From: Irineochytrium annulatum
Lineage: Eukaryota; Chytridiomycota; Chytridiomycetes; Chytridiales; Chytridiaceae
DNA: 64,000 nucleotides
Assembly (NCBI GenBank): GCA_027600665.1
Contig: JADGJL010000010.1
Coordinates: 1 to 64,000 of the forward strand
Direction: 5' to 3'
Shown here: piece after piece, positions 20,001 through 28,788 of the stretch
Numbering within the stretch: the first letter of the stretch is position 1
How the letters are laid out: each line of letters begins with the position of its first letter
Notes under the pieces: generated by a model
The model's database searches: none
Seen by the model: the letters and a program-made list of their open reading frames with translations, nothing else
What the model was told of the DNA's origin: nothing
Program-made: the position numbers and the translations under genes

Positions 20001-20837
20001 TCCAATGTGGATGGCAGCTTGATATTTGAAGAAGATTTCAGGGAAGGTACAGAGCTTAGTGAGGCATGGAGCCAGATTCCCGGATCGGAAGGATACATGT
20101 TAACCGCAGGAAAAGGGCTCATCTTGAGAGCACAAACTACTGGATTAAATGGACTGTACCTGCTGAATGGCGAATGGACCAACTACAAGGTGCACGTTGA
20201 GGCGGAGAGAATTTCGGGTGAGGATGGTTTTTACATCGGCGTGGGATTGACGGATATCTCACCTGAGAACAAGGATGTCATCGAGTACGCAATCAGTTAC
20301 GACGGGAACGCAACAGGCGTGAAGGTGTACAAACAAGGGGTCGAGGGTTATACACTGGGAGATTACTCATCCAGTTCAGCAGCAGGTAATCTGAGAGCGG
20401 CCAATTATGAACCAATCGAGAATGGGACCGATTATAGGATTACGGTTAACTATGGTGGGGATACAGGAAAGAATCTGATCTGCTCATATACAGATGGTCT
20501 CCATCCCAGCAAAGTTCTAGATTACAAGCTGGAAGCCTACAACCGGGAAGTATTCCACTCCGTTACGAAGGACGCACGGCATGTGTATGTGAAGCTGGTG
20601 AATGCAGATGATGTGGATAAATCAACCCGGATTTGCCTTCAGGATCTGAATGTGGAAGCTTCAGCCAGACTGCTCACGCTTACCGGAGAAGATCATTTGG
20701 TGCATATTCCAAATGTGAATCAGAAGAATGATGAGAAAGTGGTTCCCCAAGAACAGCAGATAAAATTGAATGGTGAATCAGTGATTGTTGATTTGTCAGC
20801 TCATTCGGTAAATGTTCTTATTATGGATCTTCAGTAA
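17100..20837 (+). CDS. GH51 alpha-L-arabinofuranosidase with N-terminal LamG and Ig-like modules
   Basis: The protein has 1245 residues. The N terminus is a LamG lectin-like domain (about 8-235, with TWVFLGKGSNVWERIFDFG) followed by an Ig-like module (WSSSNPEVLSENG). The family-51 catalytic region starts near 330 (VMYGLFYEDINNAADGGIYAEL) and contains LRFPGGCISEG. The general acid/base is Glu715 in VGNENWG and the nucleophile Glu847 in FVGEYAS. A second concanavalin-like domain lies near 980-1150. No signal peptide is present, although an excellent site (AGGAGG) precedes the ATG. The enzyme therefore appears cytoplasmic, which is odd for a protein with lectin-like modules. It probably removes terminal arabinofuranose from oligosaccharides made by the divergent GH43. 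Confidence 0.9.
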   Translation: MTSYQNQLIARYTFEDAVQIGKDNSGNGHDSLAKGEILPVGSKVKGRSAVTFSGGVNGTSYLQLPSDLLRNVSDNTGITIATWVFLGKGSNVWERIFDFGKGEKGPYMFLTRQLLGTLYAGDNLVVHPNGGVVSGEWMHIALSVAGSQGGTLSSAGPIVYVNGEKAADGSISQTSSGNYAKLRNWFDTFKDPENYNQNYIGRSQYAADVDFAGSLSDFRIYGAALTMDQVIEVMCESLTDEAIVKLAADKYLSFPNRIITKDVSLPTHLLGDKVTVQWSSSNPEVLSENGEVQAITSAQEVTLRALLNKGDSKLSQSFDVSVVPAHVPPYTITIHGDQKVADISEVMYGLFYEDINNAADGGIYAELVQNRSFESFAFDTYSHDSGECGCSTGRNREPLFAWSGDTEKMLVQHTEGLNTHFNVQDPEVNAYYVTVQDGATIRNRGFSDSNQHCAMSIKQGEAYDFTVWAKAESAGAITVQLQDREDTSISDSVTLHVEGGNTWKKYGLSLTGKHTVLGQLALTFAGDISVDMVSLVPQNVWGADPTEEGISATAHANYTGNPNYRLRKDLIQALADLHPKFLRFPGGCISEGSFIWDNVYDWKDSVGPVELRKENYNVWGYMMTMGLGYMEYFQLAEDLNAAPVPVMACGVLCQARSDYAHPAGGALREYYIRNFTDLIDFALSTDVEHNEWAAVRSQMGHPEPFDLRYLGVGNENWGTEFFANFEVFKSSIDEYMKRNYPDHELNIISTVGAQADDDAYQEGWKFLSGNLTGSAQVAFADGTEVIEETVTWYENQDNYMDTIADEHYYRSNEYLLNNVDRYNYYDRAYHEDGSVDWKETSKVFVGEYASTDKNTLAGAVAEAAIMTGFENNADVVRLAAYAPLFNKVLTDGTYRWTPDCIWFDDETVWYTPNYYVQQLFAKYIGDQVLATSFSTYSKGKPLNLIPRGGIEIATGNADIVVKRVTVTSNVDGSLIFEEDFREGTELSEAWSQIPGSEGYMLTAGKGLILRAQTTGLNGLYLLNGEWTNYKVHVEAERISGEDGFYIGVGLTDISPENKDVIEYAISYDGNATGVKVYKQGVEGYTLGDYSSSSAAGNLRAANYEPIENGTDYRITVNYGGDTGKNLICSYTDGLHPSKVLDYKLEAYNREVFHSVTKDARHVYVKLVNADDVDKSTRICLQDLNVEASARLLTLTGEDHLVHIPNVNQKNDEKVVPQEQQIKLNGESVIVDLSAHSVNVLIMDLQ

Positions 20838-20851
20838 GAAAATATATAAAC

Positions 20852-20900
20852 AAAGGCCCCTTTATGTAGACATCAGTTGTCTCCGATAAGGGGGCCTTTT
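20852..20900. terminator. Terminator in the convergent gap
   Basis: AAAGGCCCC pairs with GGGGCCTTTT, around an inner GACA/TGTC pairing. It separates the GH51 gene from the potassium-uptake pair. Confidence 0.85.
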
Positions 20901-20972
20901 GCTATTGAACTTGTTTTGACATAAAAAGCAATTAACTTTCGCAATAGGATTAACATGTCGTAGTCCGGTATG

Positions 20973-22370
20973 TTAACCAATAAGGACATGGTCCTCTGCA
21001 TAACCGATTTTGGATGTGCGTTTCTTCTGAGCCAGTGCAAAAGCCAGAGTTAATGGTCCCAATCGTCCTGCAAACATCGTAATAGAGACTATAATTTTAC
21101 CGGCAACACTCAACTCACTTGTCAGACCCATCGAGAGTCCTGTGGTGCTAAATGCTGAAGTAGCTTCAAACAAAACATCCAGAAAATGATTTTCTAGAAT
21201 GCCTTCGGATATGGATAGCAGAATGGAAATCCCAAGCACAAAGGCGAGAGAACTTAAGACAACAGCGAGTGCACGCATTACTGTTTCTTCTGCAATTTTA
21301 CGCTCAAAAGCATGAATCTGTCCGCCGCCCCGAAATGTTTGTATGGTCGCAAGAATAAGGACCACAAAAGTATTGATTTTAATTCCTCCACCTGTTCCGC
21401 CGGAAGAAGCCCCAATGAACATTAGGATAATAATGAAAAATTGGGATGTGGCCAACATACTTCCAATGTCAATGGTATTGAATCCAGAGCTTCGAGGAGC
21501 AGTACCCTGAAACAGAGAAGCCCATATACGTTCACTGTAAGATAAATCAGCAAACGTAGAAGGGTTCCAACTCTCGAGTAAAAAAATAGTGAGAAATCCA
21601 AACAAGTACAGAGAAAAACTACCGATTAACACAATTTTTGAATGAAGGGAGAGCTTTCTCCATGAACGTTTGCGGAATACATCCACAACCACAATGTAAC
21701 CCAAGCCGCCAATGATAAAGAGCGTAATGACTGTGAGATTAACAATCGGGTCACCAACAAATGGGGTAAGGCTATCACTCCAAAGAGAGAAACCCGCATT
21801 ATTGAAGGCAGAGATGGAATGGAATATGGCGTAATAGAAAGCTTGTCCCCATCCCAAATCACTCTGCCAGCGCAATGTAAGAACCACCGTAGCCAGAGCT
21901 TCAAAAGCAAAGGCTATAAGTACAATATACATGGATAACTTAACCAGACCTTGAGCAGAGGAGGTGTTGGTGGCTTGTTGAATAAGAAGCCTCTGTTTCA
22001 AACCAATCCGTTTCCCCAGAATAATGGCAACCATTACACCTAGTGTCATAAACCCCAGTCCACCAACCTGAATCAAAATCATGATGATGACCTGTCCGAA
22101 TGTTGAAAAGACACTCCCTGTATCCAGTACGATAAGCCCGTTTACACAGATTGCAGAAGTAGCTGTAAACAGAGCATCAATTAACCCGATTGATTTTCCG
22201 TTACTGGAAGATACCGGTAGTGCTAACAATATGGCTCCGATCCAGATAAGGGTGAAGAAGATGATCATGATCAGTTGAGGAGGGCTCATATTATTTTTTA
22301 GCTTGTTCACAATGGATTCAATCTTATCTAGCGGCGAATTTCCATGTGTGCTTTTATTTCTTTGGTTCAT
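20973..22370 (-). CDS. ktrB: KtrB-type potassium uptake membrane subunit
   Basis: This is a 465-residue polytopic protein of the TrkH/KtrB family with repeated membrane-pore-membrane units. Selectivity-loop glycines are visible in TATSAICVNGL, FHSISAFNNAGFSL, SGFNTIDIG and SAFSTTGLSMGL. It forms a Na+- or proton-linked K+ channel/transporter gated by the cytoplasmic ring of KtrA. ATG 22370 is preferred, with GGAG upstream. It overlaps the end of ktrA by 17 bases, so the two are translationally coupled. Confidence 0.92.
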   Translation of the reverse strand: MNQRNKSTHGNSPLDKIESIVNKLKNNMSPPQLIMIIFFTLIWIGAILLALPVSSSNGKSIGLIDALFTATSAICVNGLIVLDTGSVFSTFGQVIIMILIQVGGLGFMTLGVMVAIILGKRIGLKQRLLIQQATNTSSAQGLVKLSMYIVLIAFAFEALATVVLTLRWQSDLGWGQAFYYAIFHSISAFNNAGFSLWSDSLTPFVGDPIVNLTVITLFIIGGLGYIVVVDVFRKRSWRKLSLHSKIVLIGSFSLYLFGFLTIFLLESWNPSTFADLSYSERIWASLFQGTAPRSSGFNTIDIGSMLATSQFFIIILMFIGASSGGTGGGIKINTFVVLILATIQTFRGGGQIHAFERKIAEETVMRALAVVLSSLAFVLGISILLSISEGILENHFLDVLFEATSAFSTTGLSMGLTSELSVAGKIIVSITMFAGRLGPLTLAFALAQKKRTSKIGYAEDHVLIG

Positions 22371-23019
22371 AGTCACTCTCCAGATTCCGAATGTCATCGT
22401 TACTGCCTATTAACAGGAGCATATCTCCCGCACGGACTATGTCTTCTGCCATGGGTGAGATATTCAGGTTATTCCCCGTTTTGATGGCGATAACGGTACA
22501 TCCATATTCTGCCCGAATGTTGAGTTCCAGAAGTGTCTTCTGATTCATACTTAAGGGTGCTTTGATTTCAACCAGATTATAATCTGAAGACAATTCAATG
22601 GAATCAATAATGTTGTCTGAGCTAAGCTGATTCCCCAGCCTTGTGGCCATGTCACGTTCAGGATAGACGATCTGATCCGCACCAATCTTGCTAAGCACAC
22701 TACCATGGTTATCATTTTTTGCTTTGGCTGTTACTTTGGGTACATTAAGTTCTTTCAATAACAGAGTGGTCAGTATGCTTGCTTGCAGATCTTCGCCAAT
22801 CGCGACAATGGCGTGTGAAAAATTGCTTGCTCCAAGCTCCATAAGGACTGATTTGTCAGTGCAATCTGCTTGTACCGCATGGGTTGCCACCGTTGAAATC
22901 TCCTGAACAAGAGTTTCGCTTTTGTCTACAGCGAGCACTTCATGCCCATTTTTAATGAGTGTGTGTGTCAAGCTTGAACCGAATCGTCCAAGACCAAGTA
23001 CCATAAATTGTTTTTTCAT
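22354..23019 (-). CDS. ktrA: KtrA-type potassium uptake regulatory subunit
   Basis: The protein has 221 residues. An N-terminal RCK/TrkA-N Rossmann domain begins with VLGLGRFGSSL and binds NAD or ATP/ADP; Asp in VLAVDKSE ends the second strand. A C-terminal TrkA-C domain (about 140-220), which in relatives binds c-di-AMP, has ELNIRAEYGCTVIAIKTG. It assembles as a ring that gates KtrB. ATG 23019 (GAGGG upstream) is preferred over 23031. I saw no c-di-AMP riboswitch upstream, although B. subtilis ktrAB has one. Confidence 0.92.
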   Translation of the reverse strand: MKKQFMVLGLGRFGSSLTHTLIKNGHEVLAVDKSETLVQEISTVATHAVQADCTDKSVLMELGASNFSHAIVAIGEDLQASILTTLLLKELNVPKVTAKAKNDNHGSVLSKIGADQIVYPERDMATRLGNQLSSDNIIDSIELSSDYNLVEIKAPLSMNQKTLLELNIRAEYGCTVIAIKTGNNLNISPMAEDIVRAGDMLLLIGSNDDIRNLESDYEPKK

Positions 23020-23329
23020 AATATCCCTCATTGTAATCAGAATAAATAACAGTTTACTCTACACCCTAATGGTAAATATTACATTACGTACACTGGAATG
23101 TAAGGTTTCATATCGTAGTTGCAAATTCCTTCCACCATGTCTATGTATAAGCATATCTCAAAAGAGTTCATTCTAATGGCTTAACAATAGAATTGCAACT
23201 GATTCGTTTCTTTTTTGGTATGCTATTGAACTGTGGAAAGCAGTCAACAAAAGATACCTAAAGTAAATAGCCCACACTGTTGCGGTGAAATGGCTGCTCC
23301 TATAATAAACGTTGAAGGAGGAGTCAGCT
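23020..23329. other. Divergent intergenic region between ktrA and an ABC permease gene
   Basis: These 310 bases contain a TTACATT/AATGTAA dyad at about 23090-23106 and AT-rich promoter-like DNA. No reading frame with a ribosome binding site and no recognisable riboswitch was found. Confidence 0.5.
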
Positions 23330-24235
23330 ATGCGTTCCAACTACAAACAATTCATCCGAAACGTTCCGCTTCATCTTATGATTCTACCCGGACTGCTGAT
23401 TATTATTGTATTCGGTTACATTCCGATGGCGGGGCTCTCTATTGCCTTTCAGGATTTCTCTCCCATTGCCGGATTCAAAAATATGAACTGGGTGGGGTGG
23501 GATAATTTCAGGTATCTGTTCGATCTGCCCGGTTTCTCGCAAGTTGTATGGAATACGGTGTTTATATCAACGATGAAAATTGTGTCTGGCTTGGTTATTC
23601 CGGTACTTGTAGCCTTATTACTCAACGAGGTTCGCAAGACAGGTTTCAAAAGAACGATTCAGACTGTAATTTATATGCCTCACTTTTTCTCTTGGGTTAT
23701 TCTGGCGGGAATCATCGTGGATGTGTTATCTCCCAGCACGGGGATCGTTAATATGTTGCTAAAAGCCCTCGGAATTGACCCAATTCAATTCCTGGCCAGT
23801 AACGAGTGGTTTCCATACATACTTGTCATCACAGACCAATGGAAAGAATTCGGATTTGGTACGATTATCTATCTTGCTGCCCTCACGAATATTGATAAGT
23901 CACTCTACGAGGCCTCTGTTATGGATGGAGCGGGAAGATGGAAACAGACATGGCATATCACACTGCCCGGCATTCGCCCGATCGTCATTTTGATGGTAAC
24001 GCTTAGTCTGGGGAATGTACTCAACGGCGGTTTTGACCAAGTGTTCAACCTCTATAATCCATTGGTATACGAATCAGGAGATATTCTCGATACGATGATC
24101 TATCGGATCGGATTGCAGGATGCACAGTATTCTGTATCCACAGCGTTGGGGCTGATCAAATCTGTCGTTTCGTTCATTTTTATCGGACTTGGTTATTTCT
24201 TGGCCTATCGGTTCGCGAATTATCGGATATTCTAG
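23330..24235 (+). CDS. Sugar ABC transporter permease, LplB family
   Basis: This 301-residue permease has six predicted membrane helices. It has the family's N-terminal block PLHLMILPGLLIIIVFGYIPMAGLSIAF and the cytoplasmic EAA-like loop EASVMDGAGRWKQTWHITLPGI that contacts the ATPase. It pairs with the permease 15 bases downstream. The ATG at 23330 has AAGGAGGAG upstream. The shared ATPase is not encoded nearby, as is usual in Paenibacillus where one MsmK-like ATPase serves many importers. Substrate unknown. Confidence 0.9.
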   Translation: MRSNYKQFIRNVPLHLMILPGLLIIIVFGYIPMAGLSIAFQDFSPIAGFKNMNWVGWDNFRYLFDLPGFSQVVWNTVFISTMKIVSGLVIPVLVALLLNEVRKTGFKRTIQTVIYMPHFFSWVILAGIIVDVLSPSTGIVNMLLKALGIDPIQFLASNEWFPYILVITDQWKEFGFGTIIYLAALTNIDKSLYEASVMDGAGRWKQTWHITLPGIRPIVILMVTLSLGNVLNGGFDQVFNLYNPLVYESGDILDTMIYRIGLQDAQYSVSTALGLIKSVVSFIFIGLGYFLAYRFANYRIF

Positions 24236-24250
24236 AAAGGAGGCAGAGTC

Positions 24251-25141
24251 ATGCACCACGCTTCAAGAGCCTATCGGTGGTTCCTAGGGTTTAACTACGT
24301 CATCCTGACGATTCTTGCCTTGTTATGCCTGTTCCCGATTGTGAATATATTAGCGATTTCATTTAGTTCAAGTGATGCGGTCAAAGCGGGGAGCGTCACA
24401 TTCTGGCCTGTGGATTTTACATTGTCCTCCTATCAATACATTCTGGAAAATCAGCAATTCCTGAACTCATTCGGCACGAGCCTGCTACGTGTCATTCTGG
24501 GGGTTACGACCAATCTGATCTTCACAATTCTGGTAGCTTATCCGCTCTCCAAAGAGGCTGCCAAATTCCGTTCAAGAACAGTCTATGCCTGGATATTCGT
24601 ATTCACCATGTTATTCAGTGGAGGATTGATCCCGGGTTACCTGGTGGTTAAGGAAGCGGGCTTGTTGGATTCCATCTGGGCTCTAATTTTGCCGGGTGCT
24701 GTTCCGATCTTTAATGTACTTCTAATGCTTAATTTCTTCCGGGGATTGCCGAAGGAACTTGAAGAGGCCTCCTGGATGGATGGGGCAGGACATTTCCGCA
24801 CGCTATGCAGCATCTATCTTCCTATTTCACTTCCCAGTATTGCGACCATCACGCTGTTCGCCATGGTGGGACACTGGAACGCCTGGTTCGATGGCATGAT
24901 CTACATGAAAAGTCCGGAAGGTTATCCGCTTGCTACATATCTTCAGTCCATGTTACAGCAGGTGACGATGATTCAGAGCGAGATGATGACGCTGGAGGAT
25001 GCGACACTCTTAAGTCAGGTATCGGATAGAACTACCCAAGCTTCCCAGATCTTTTTGTCCGTTATTCCGATTCTACTTGTGTATCCGTTCCTGCAGCGAT
25101 ATTTCGTTCATGGGCTTGTAGTCGGAAGTGTAAAGGGATAA
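24251..25141 (+). CDS. Carbohydrate ABC transporter permease, YtcP/LplC family
   Basis: This 296-residue partner permease has six membrane helices and the EAA loop EEASWMDGAGHFRTLCSIYLPISLP, ending in the family-typical FVHGLVVGSVKG. It lies 15 bases after the first permease with AAAGGAGG before the ATG, so the two are cotranscribed. A terminator follows at 25170, separating the permeases from the kinase gene. Confidence 0.9.
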   Translation: MHHASRAYRWFLGFNYVILTILALLCLFPIVNILAISFSSSDAVKAGSVTFWPVDFTLSSYQYILENQQFLNSFGTSLLRVILGVTTNLIFTILVAYPLSKEAAKFRSRTVYAWIFVFTMLFSGGLIPGYLVVKEAGLLDSIWALILPGAVPIFNVLLMLNFFRGLPKELEEASWMDGAGHFRTLCSIYLPISLPSIATITLFAMVGHWNAWFDGMIYMKSPEGYPLATYLQSMLQQVTMIQSEMMTLEDATLLSQVSDRTTQASQIFLSVIPILLVYPFLQRYFVHGLVVGSVKG

Positions 25142-25169
25142 GATCGGTAGGAGGAAAACCAATCGATTG

Positions 25170-25197
25170 AGGAGCCGATTTCTGGCTCCTTTTTTTG
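25170..25197 (+). terminator. Terminator or attenuator between permease and kinase genes
   Basis: AGGAGCC and GGCTCCT form a 7-bp stem around a 7-base loop, followed by seven further T residues. Read-through may allow low expression of the two-component genes. Confidence 0.82.
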
Positions 25198-25237
25198 CTA
25201 TTGAGGTGAGAAGAAAGAGGAGAGGAGAGATGGAACA

Positions 25238-26985
25238 TTGAGATTCATTTGGGGGAGATGGAGAGAGTCATCCATTGTCGTCAAACTGATGATTGCTTTT
25301 ATACTGGTCATTCTGCCCCTGTACGGGATAAGCATTATGATTACGCAACTCAGCTCCAAACAAATGCAGACGGAGGTGGAGAAGGCCCATGAGTCCAAAT
25401 TGTACTTCTACCATAATCATCTGCAATTCGAATTGGAGCGGATGAGTGCGCTGGTTACCGAATTTTCATTTGATGAACCCATGTCCACGCTAAGTACAAG
25501 AGCTGCGATTATGAGTAGCTATGAATCACGTCCAGCCTGAACAACATTCACAATAAGTTGGGTCAGATCATGGTGACGAGTCCTTATATTAGTGATGTTG
25601 TGTATTACGTTCCCGCTCTGCATAAACGAGTCAGTGCGGCGGACGGGATTCGGGATGTAGAGGATACCGAGTGGAAGAATCTGCTCGCGACAATGGGGAA
25701 TCTGAATGGCGAATTATCGCATTCCAATAACGTTCTCTATTTCCTGAAAAGTAATCCGTATAACATGAACCATGAGGAGCCACCCAATTTCATATTAGGA
25801 ATACGCTTGTCTGCTGAAGAACTGAAACATCGTTTGCAGCAACTGTCGGAAACGGGTGAAAGTGAGATTACACTGAGTTTTGGTGAACACCATAATGTAG
25901 TCATCTCTTCTTCAGAGCAGGCAGCACCTGTAAAACCGATTCGAACAGTTCCGCCTGAACCGTCTCAGTCCATGCAAGTTACAAAGTTCCAATCTGATTC
26001 ATATCTCTATTATTCTTTACACGATAAAGATCATTCGTTCACGCTGACGGCCACTATTCCGCAGGATGTGCTGAGCGCACCACTGGAACAATATAACGTA
26101 TGGTTATGGATGGTGACCTTCATGTCGGTTGTAATTATTATTGTCTTCTCTTTTTCGATCTATAGATCGATTCACCAACCTTTATCGTTGCTCATCCGAG
26201 GATTTAGAATGGCTGAACAGGGCCAGACAAGTGTATATATTCCTTCATCCAGAAGGGATGAATTCGGTTATTTGTACTCCCGATTCAACCATATGATAGA
26301 ACGCTTACATATTTTGATCGATGAGAATTATGTTGCGCGCATTCGAACAAGTGAGGCGGAACTCAAACATCTGCAATCCCAGATTCAACCTCACTTTCTA
26401 TACAACAGTCTGTTCAGCATCAAGCAAATGGCTGAGGTGGAGAATGTGGAGCTCATTCAGGAATTCACCGACTACCTGGGTCAATATTTCAGGTATATGT
26501 CTCGGGATTCTCATACGGAGGTATCGTTGGGGGCTGAGATTGACCATGCGCTGGTCTATGCATCCATTCAAAAAATCCGGTTTGGTTCGAGGATTCAATT
26601 GGAATTAGAGGGTCTGGACGCAAGATACAGAGTCATTTCCGTTCCCAGAGTCATGATTCAGCCGATCGTAGAGAATGTGTTTGAGCATGCACTAGCCAAA
26701 CGCAGCGAAGGAGGTATCCTACAGATCTCGTACCAAAAGGGCCTGGACAATCTGTCCATTCGCATTGAGGATGATGGGGATCAGTTAAGTGATGAAACAT
26801 TGATTTATCTGCAATCTGCATTTGAGGAAACAGAGCGGAAACATGGAAACGAAGAGATAACCGGGCTCATCAATGTGAATCAGCGATTAAGAATCAAATT
26901 CGGGGCTGGTTATGGTCTTACAGCGCAGCGAAGTGAGCTCGGTGGGTTGTGCATTATAGTGAAGATTCCATGGGAGGGGGAGTAA
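25238..26985 (+). pseudogene. YesM-type sensor histidine kinase, frameshifted
   Basis: The frame starting at TTG 25238 (GAGAGGAGAG upstream) encodes one membrane helix and the start of an extracellular domain, then meets TGA at 25538-25540. The remainder is open in the next frame: LNNIHNKLGQIMV and 475 residues from 25558. It has a second membrane helix, a HAMP domain, the His_kinase motif with the phospho-acceptor in QIQPHFLYNSL, and a GHKL-type ATPase with QPIVENVFEHAL. One base lost near 25530-25537 explains the break. Together the parts would make about 580 residues, normal for YesM. Either the gene is inactivated or there is a sequence error. The response regulator downstream is intact. 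Confidence 0.82.
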
Positions 26986-26989
26986 CGTC

Positions 26990-28669
26990 ATGCAGAGAAT
27001 GCTCATAGTAGATGATGAACCCGTTATTCTGGACGGACTGTATGCGTTTTTTCAAAAAGCAAATCTTCAGGACATGGAGATAATCAAGGCATACTCGGCC
27101 TATGAAGCTATCGATTGGCTGAACTTGGTAAAGGTTGATATTGTACTCAGTGATATCTGTATGCCTGGCATGGACGGCATGGAATTAATTGAACAGATTA
27201 TGGATCGGTGGCCACGATGCAAAGTCCTCTTGCTGACAGGTCATAACGAATTTGATTATGCACACCAAGCTATTCGGAATCCTTGCGTTGTTGATTACCT
27301 GTTAAAGACAGAGGGCATGAATCACATTCGTGCTGCGGTAGAACGGGCATTAACACAAATCTCCGAAGAGAATGATTTTCGCTACCAAGCTGCATGGTTT
27401 CGGAGTAAATTGCCCCGAGCGCTGCCCCAGTTGCAGCGTCAATTGCTGCTGGATGTGCTTAAGCGAACGGAAAGCCATGATAACATTTCACTTCAGGAAG
27501 AACTTGATGCTGTACAGCTACCTTTCGAATCCGATCAACTCGTTATTCCAGTAATCATCCGGGTAGAAGAATGGAACAACTATCAGTCCCAGGCCGATCG
27601 CAGCTTAATCCGCTATGCCGTTGCCAATGTTGCAGAGGAACTGCTGCAGGACAAGGCCAAGGTGAAGGCAATTGATCTGGACACTCAGGTCATCGCTTGC
27701 TTTATTCAATCGCAGGGGGTGCATCCGCCACACGTATCTAATACTGAAGGGGAGCGAGGAAGTCAGCTGGATAACTGGCAACAAACTCTTCGTTTTGTCT
27801 ATGGCACACTGGAGTCTGTGCAGCAATCCTGTGCGGACTGTTTGAACCTGTCCGTATCCATCATGGTTAGTGAGCAGGCGGTAGAATGGAACAGGGTTAA
27901 TCAGGCTATTGCGCAGTTGCGTCTATCGATTCATGAGAGTCCGGGGCTGGGGATGGAGAAGCTGCTGCGTGTCAAAATCCAGGATAAATTGCCTTACACT
28001 CCTAGCATGATGAATCAACAGGGTGTCGTAGTTCTGCATCTGGAGCACATCAAACAGCGAATAACAGCAGGTGACCGGGAGTGGATGGAGTCCTTCCATA
28101 AATGGACCGAGGCTGCGAAGAAAGGACTTCAAGATCCGTTCTTTCGAATGAAAACCTATACTGGCGCAGCCAATGTGTTCATTGAAGTCCTGCACGAATT
28201 AGGGCTGTATGAATCGGCAATGGAAGAGATAGCGCTGTCCCGAATGCTGCATTTTGACATCCATACCGCATGGTCCGAACTGGTTATCTTTTATCAATCT
28301 GCATACGAATGGATGATCTCCAAACGAAGCAATGCTCGTCTGAATGACCAATCACAGATTCTGATCACGATCCATCATTATATCAAGCACCATCTGGAGG
28401 ACGACCTCTCACTCACACGGATCGCACAGGAAGTCTCTCTTAACCCTTCTTATCTGTCACGTTGGTACAAACGGATTACAGGCAAAGGCATATCCGACTA
28501 CATCCATGACCTTAGAGTGGAGCGAAGCAAAGAGTTGCTTCTGGGTTCGACCTGTAAGATGCATGAAATATCTGCGAGGGTTGGGTTTAGCGATCAGCAT
28601 TATTTTTATCGTTTCTTCAAAAAAGCGACAGGCTGCACCCCTCAAGAGTATCGGGATCAGAAAAGTTAG
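26990..28669 (+). CDS. YesN-type response regulator with AraC DNA-binding domain
   Basis: The protein has 559 residues. The receiver domain (1-120) has the acidic pocket VDDEP, phospho-acceptor Asp55 in VLSDICMPGMDG and Lys in YLLKTEG. A long middle region is typical of YesN proteins. The C terminus (about 460-555) has two helix-turn-helix motifs, including LTRIAQEVSLNPSYLSRWYK and EISARVGFSDQHYFYRFFKK. It starts 5 bases after the kinase gene, with GGGAGGGGGAG upstream. It probably activates the adjacent ABC genes in response to sugar. Confidence 0.92.
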   Translation: MQRMLIVDDEPVILDGLYAFFQKANLQDMEIIKAYSAYEAIDWLNLVKVDIVLSDICMPGMDGMELIEQIMDRWPRCKVLLLTGHNEFDYAHQAIRNPCVVDYLLKTEGMNHIRAAVERALTQISEENDFRYQAAWFRSKLPRALPQLQRQLLLDVLKRTESHDNISLQEELDAVQLPFESDQLVIPVIIRVEEWNNYQSQADRSLIRYAVANVAEELLQDKAKVKAIDLDTQVIACFIQSQGVHPPHVSNTEGERGSQLDNWQQTLRFVYGTLESVQQSCADCLNLSVSIMVSEQAVEWNRVNQAIAQLRLSIHESPGLGMEKLLRVKIQDKLPYTPSMMNQQGVVVLHLEHIKQRITAGDREWMESFHKWTEAAKKGLQDPFFRMKTYTGAANVFIEVLHELGLYESAMEEIALSRMLHFDIHTAWSELVIFYQSAYEWMISKRSNARLNDQSQILITIHHYIKHHLEDDLSLTRIAQEVSLNPSYLSRWYKRITGKGISDYIHDLRVERSKELLLGSTCKMHEISARVGFSDQHYFYRFFKKATGCTPQEYRDQKS

Positions 28670-28725
28670 AGGATTTCTCAAAGGGTAAATCAAAGATACT
28701 AGATGTAAACGGGGTACACTCGAAG

Positions 28726-28739
28726 TGATAGCGCTTCCT
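28726..28739 (+). promoter_or_regulatory. cre-like site upstream of the solute-binding protein gene
   Basis: TGATAGCGCTTCCT differs from the remembered cre consensus at two positions. It lies 50 bases before the solute-binding protein gene. This suggests that the gene has its own catabolite-repressed promoter in the 119-base gap. Confidence 0.45.
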
Positions 28740-28788
28740 TTGTAATATAAAATTATACCTCACGGGAGGAGAAAAAAGGGGGATTCGC

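Noticed and set aside
23020..23329. Possible c-di-AMP riboswitch before ktrA
   Set aside because: Looked for because the B. subtilis gene has one; no recognisable conserved core was seen here.
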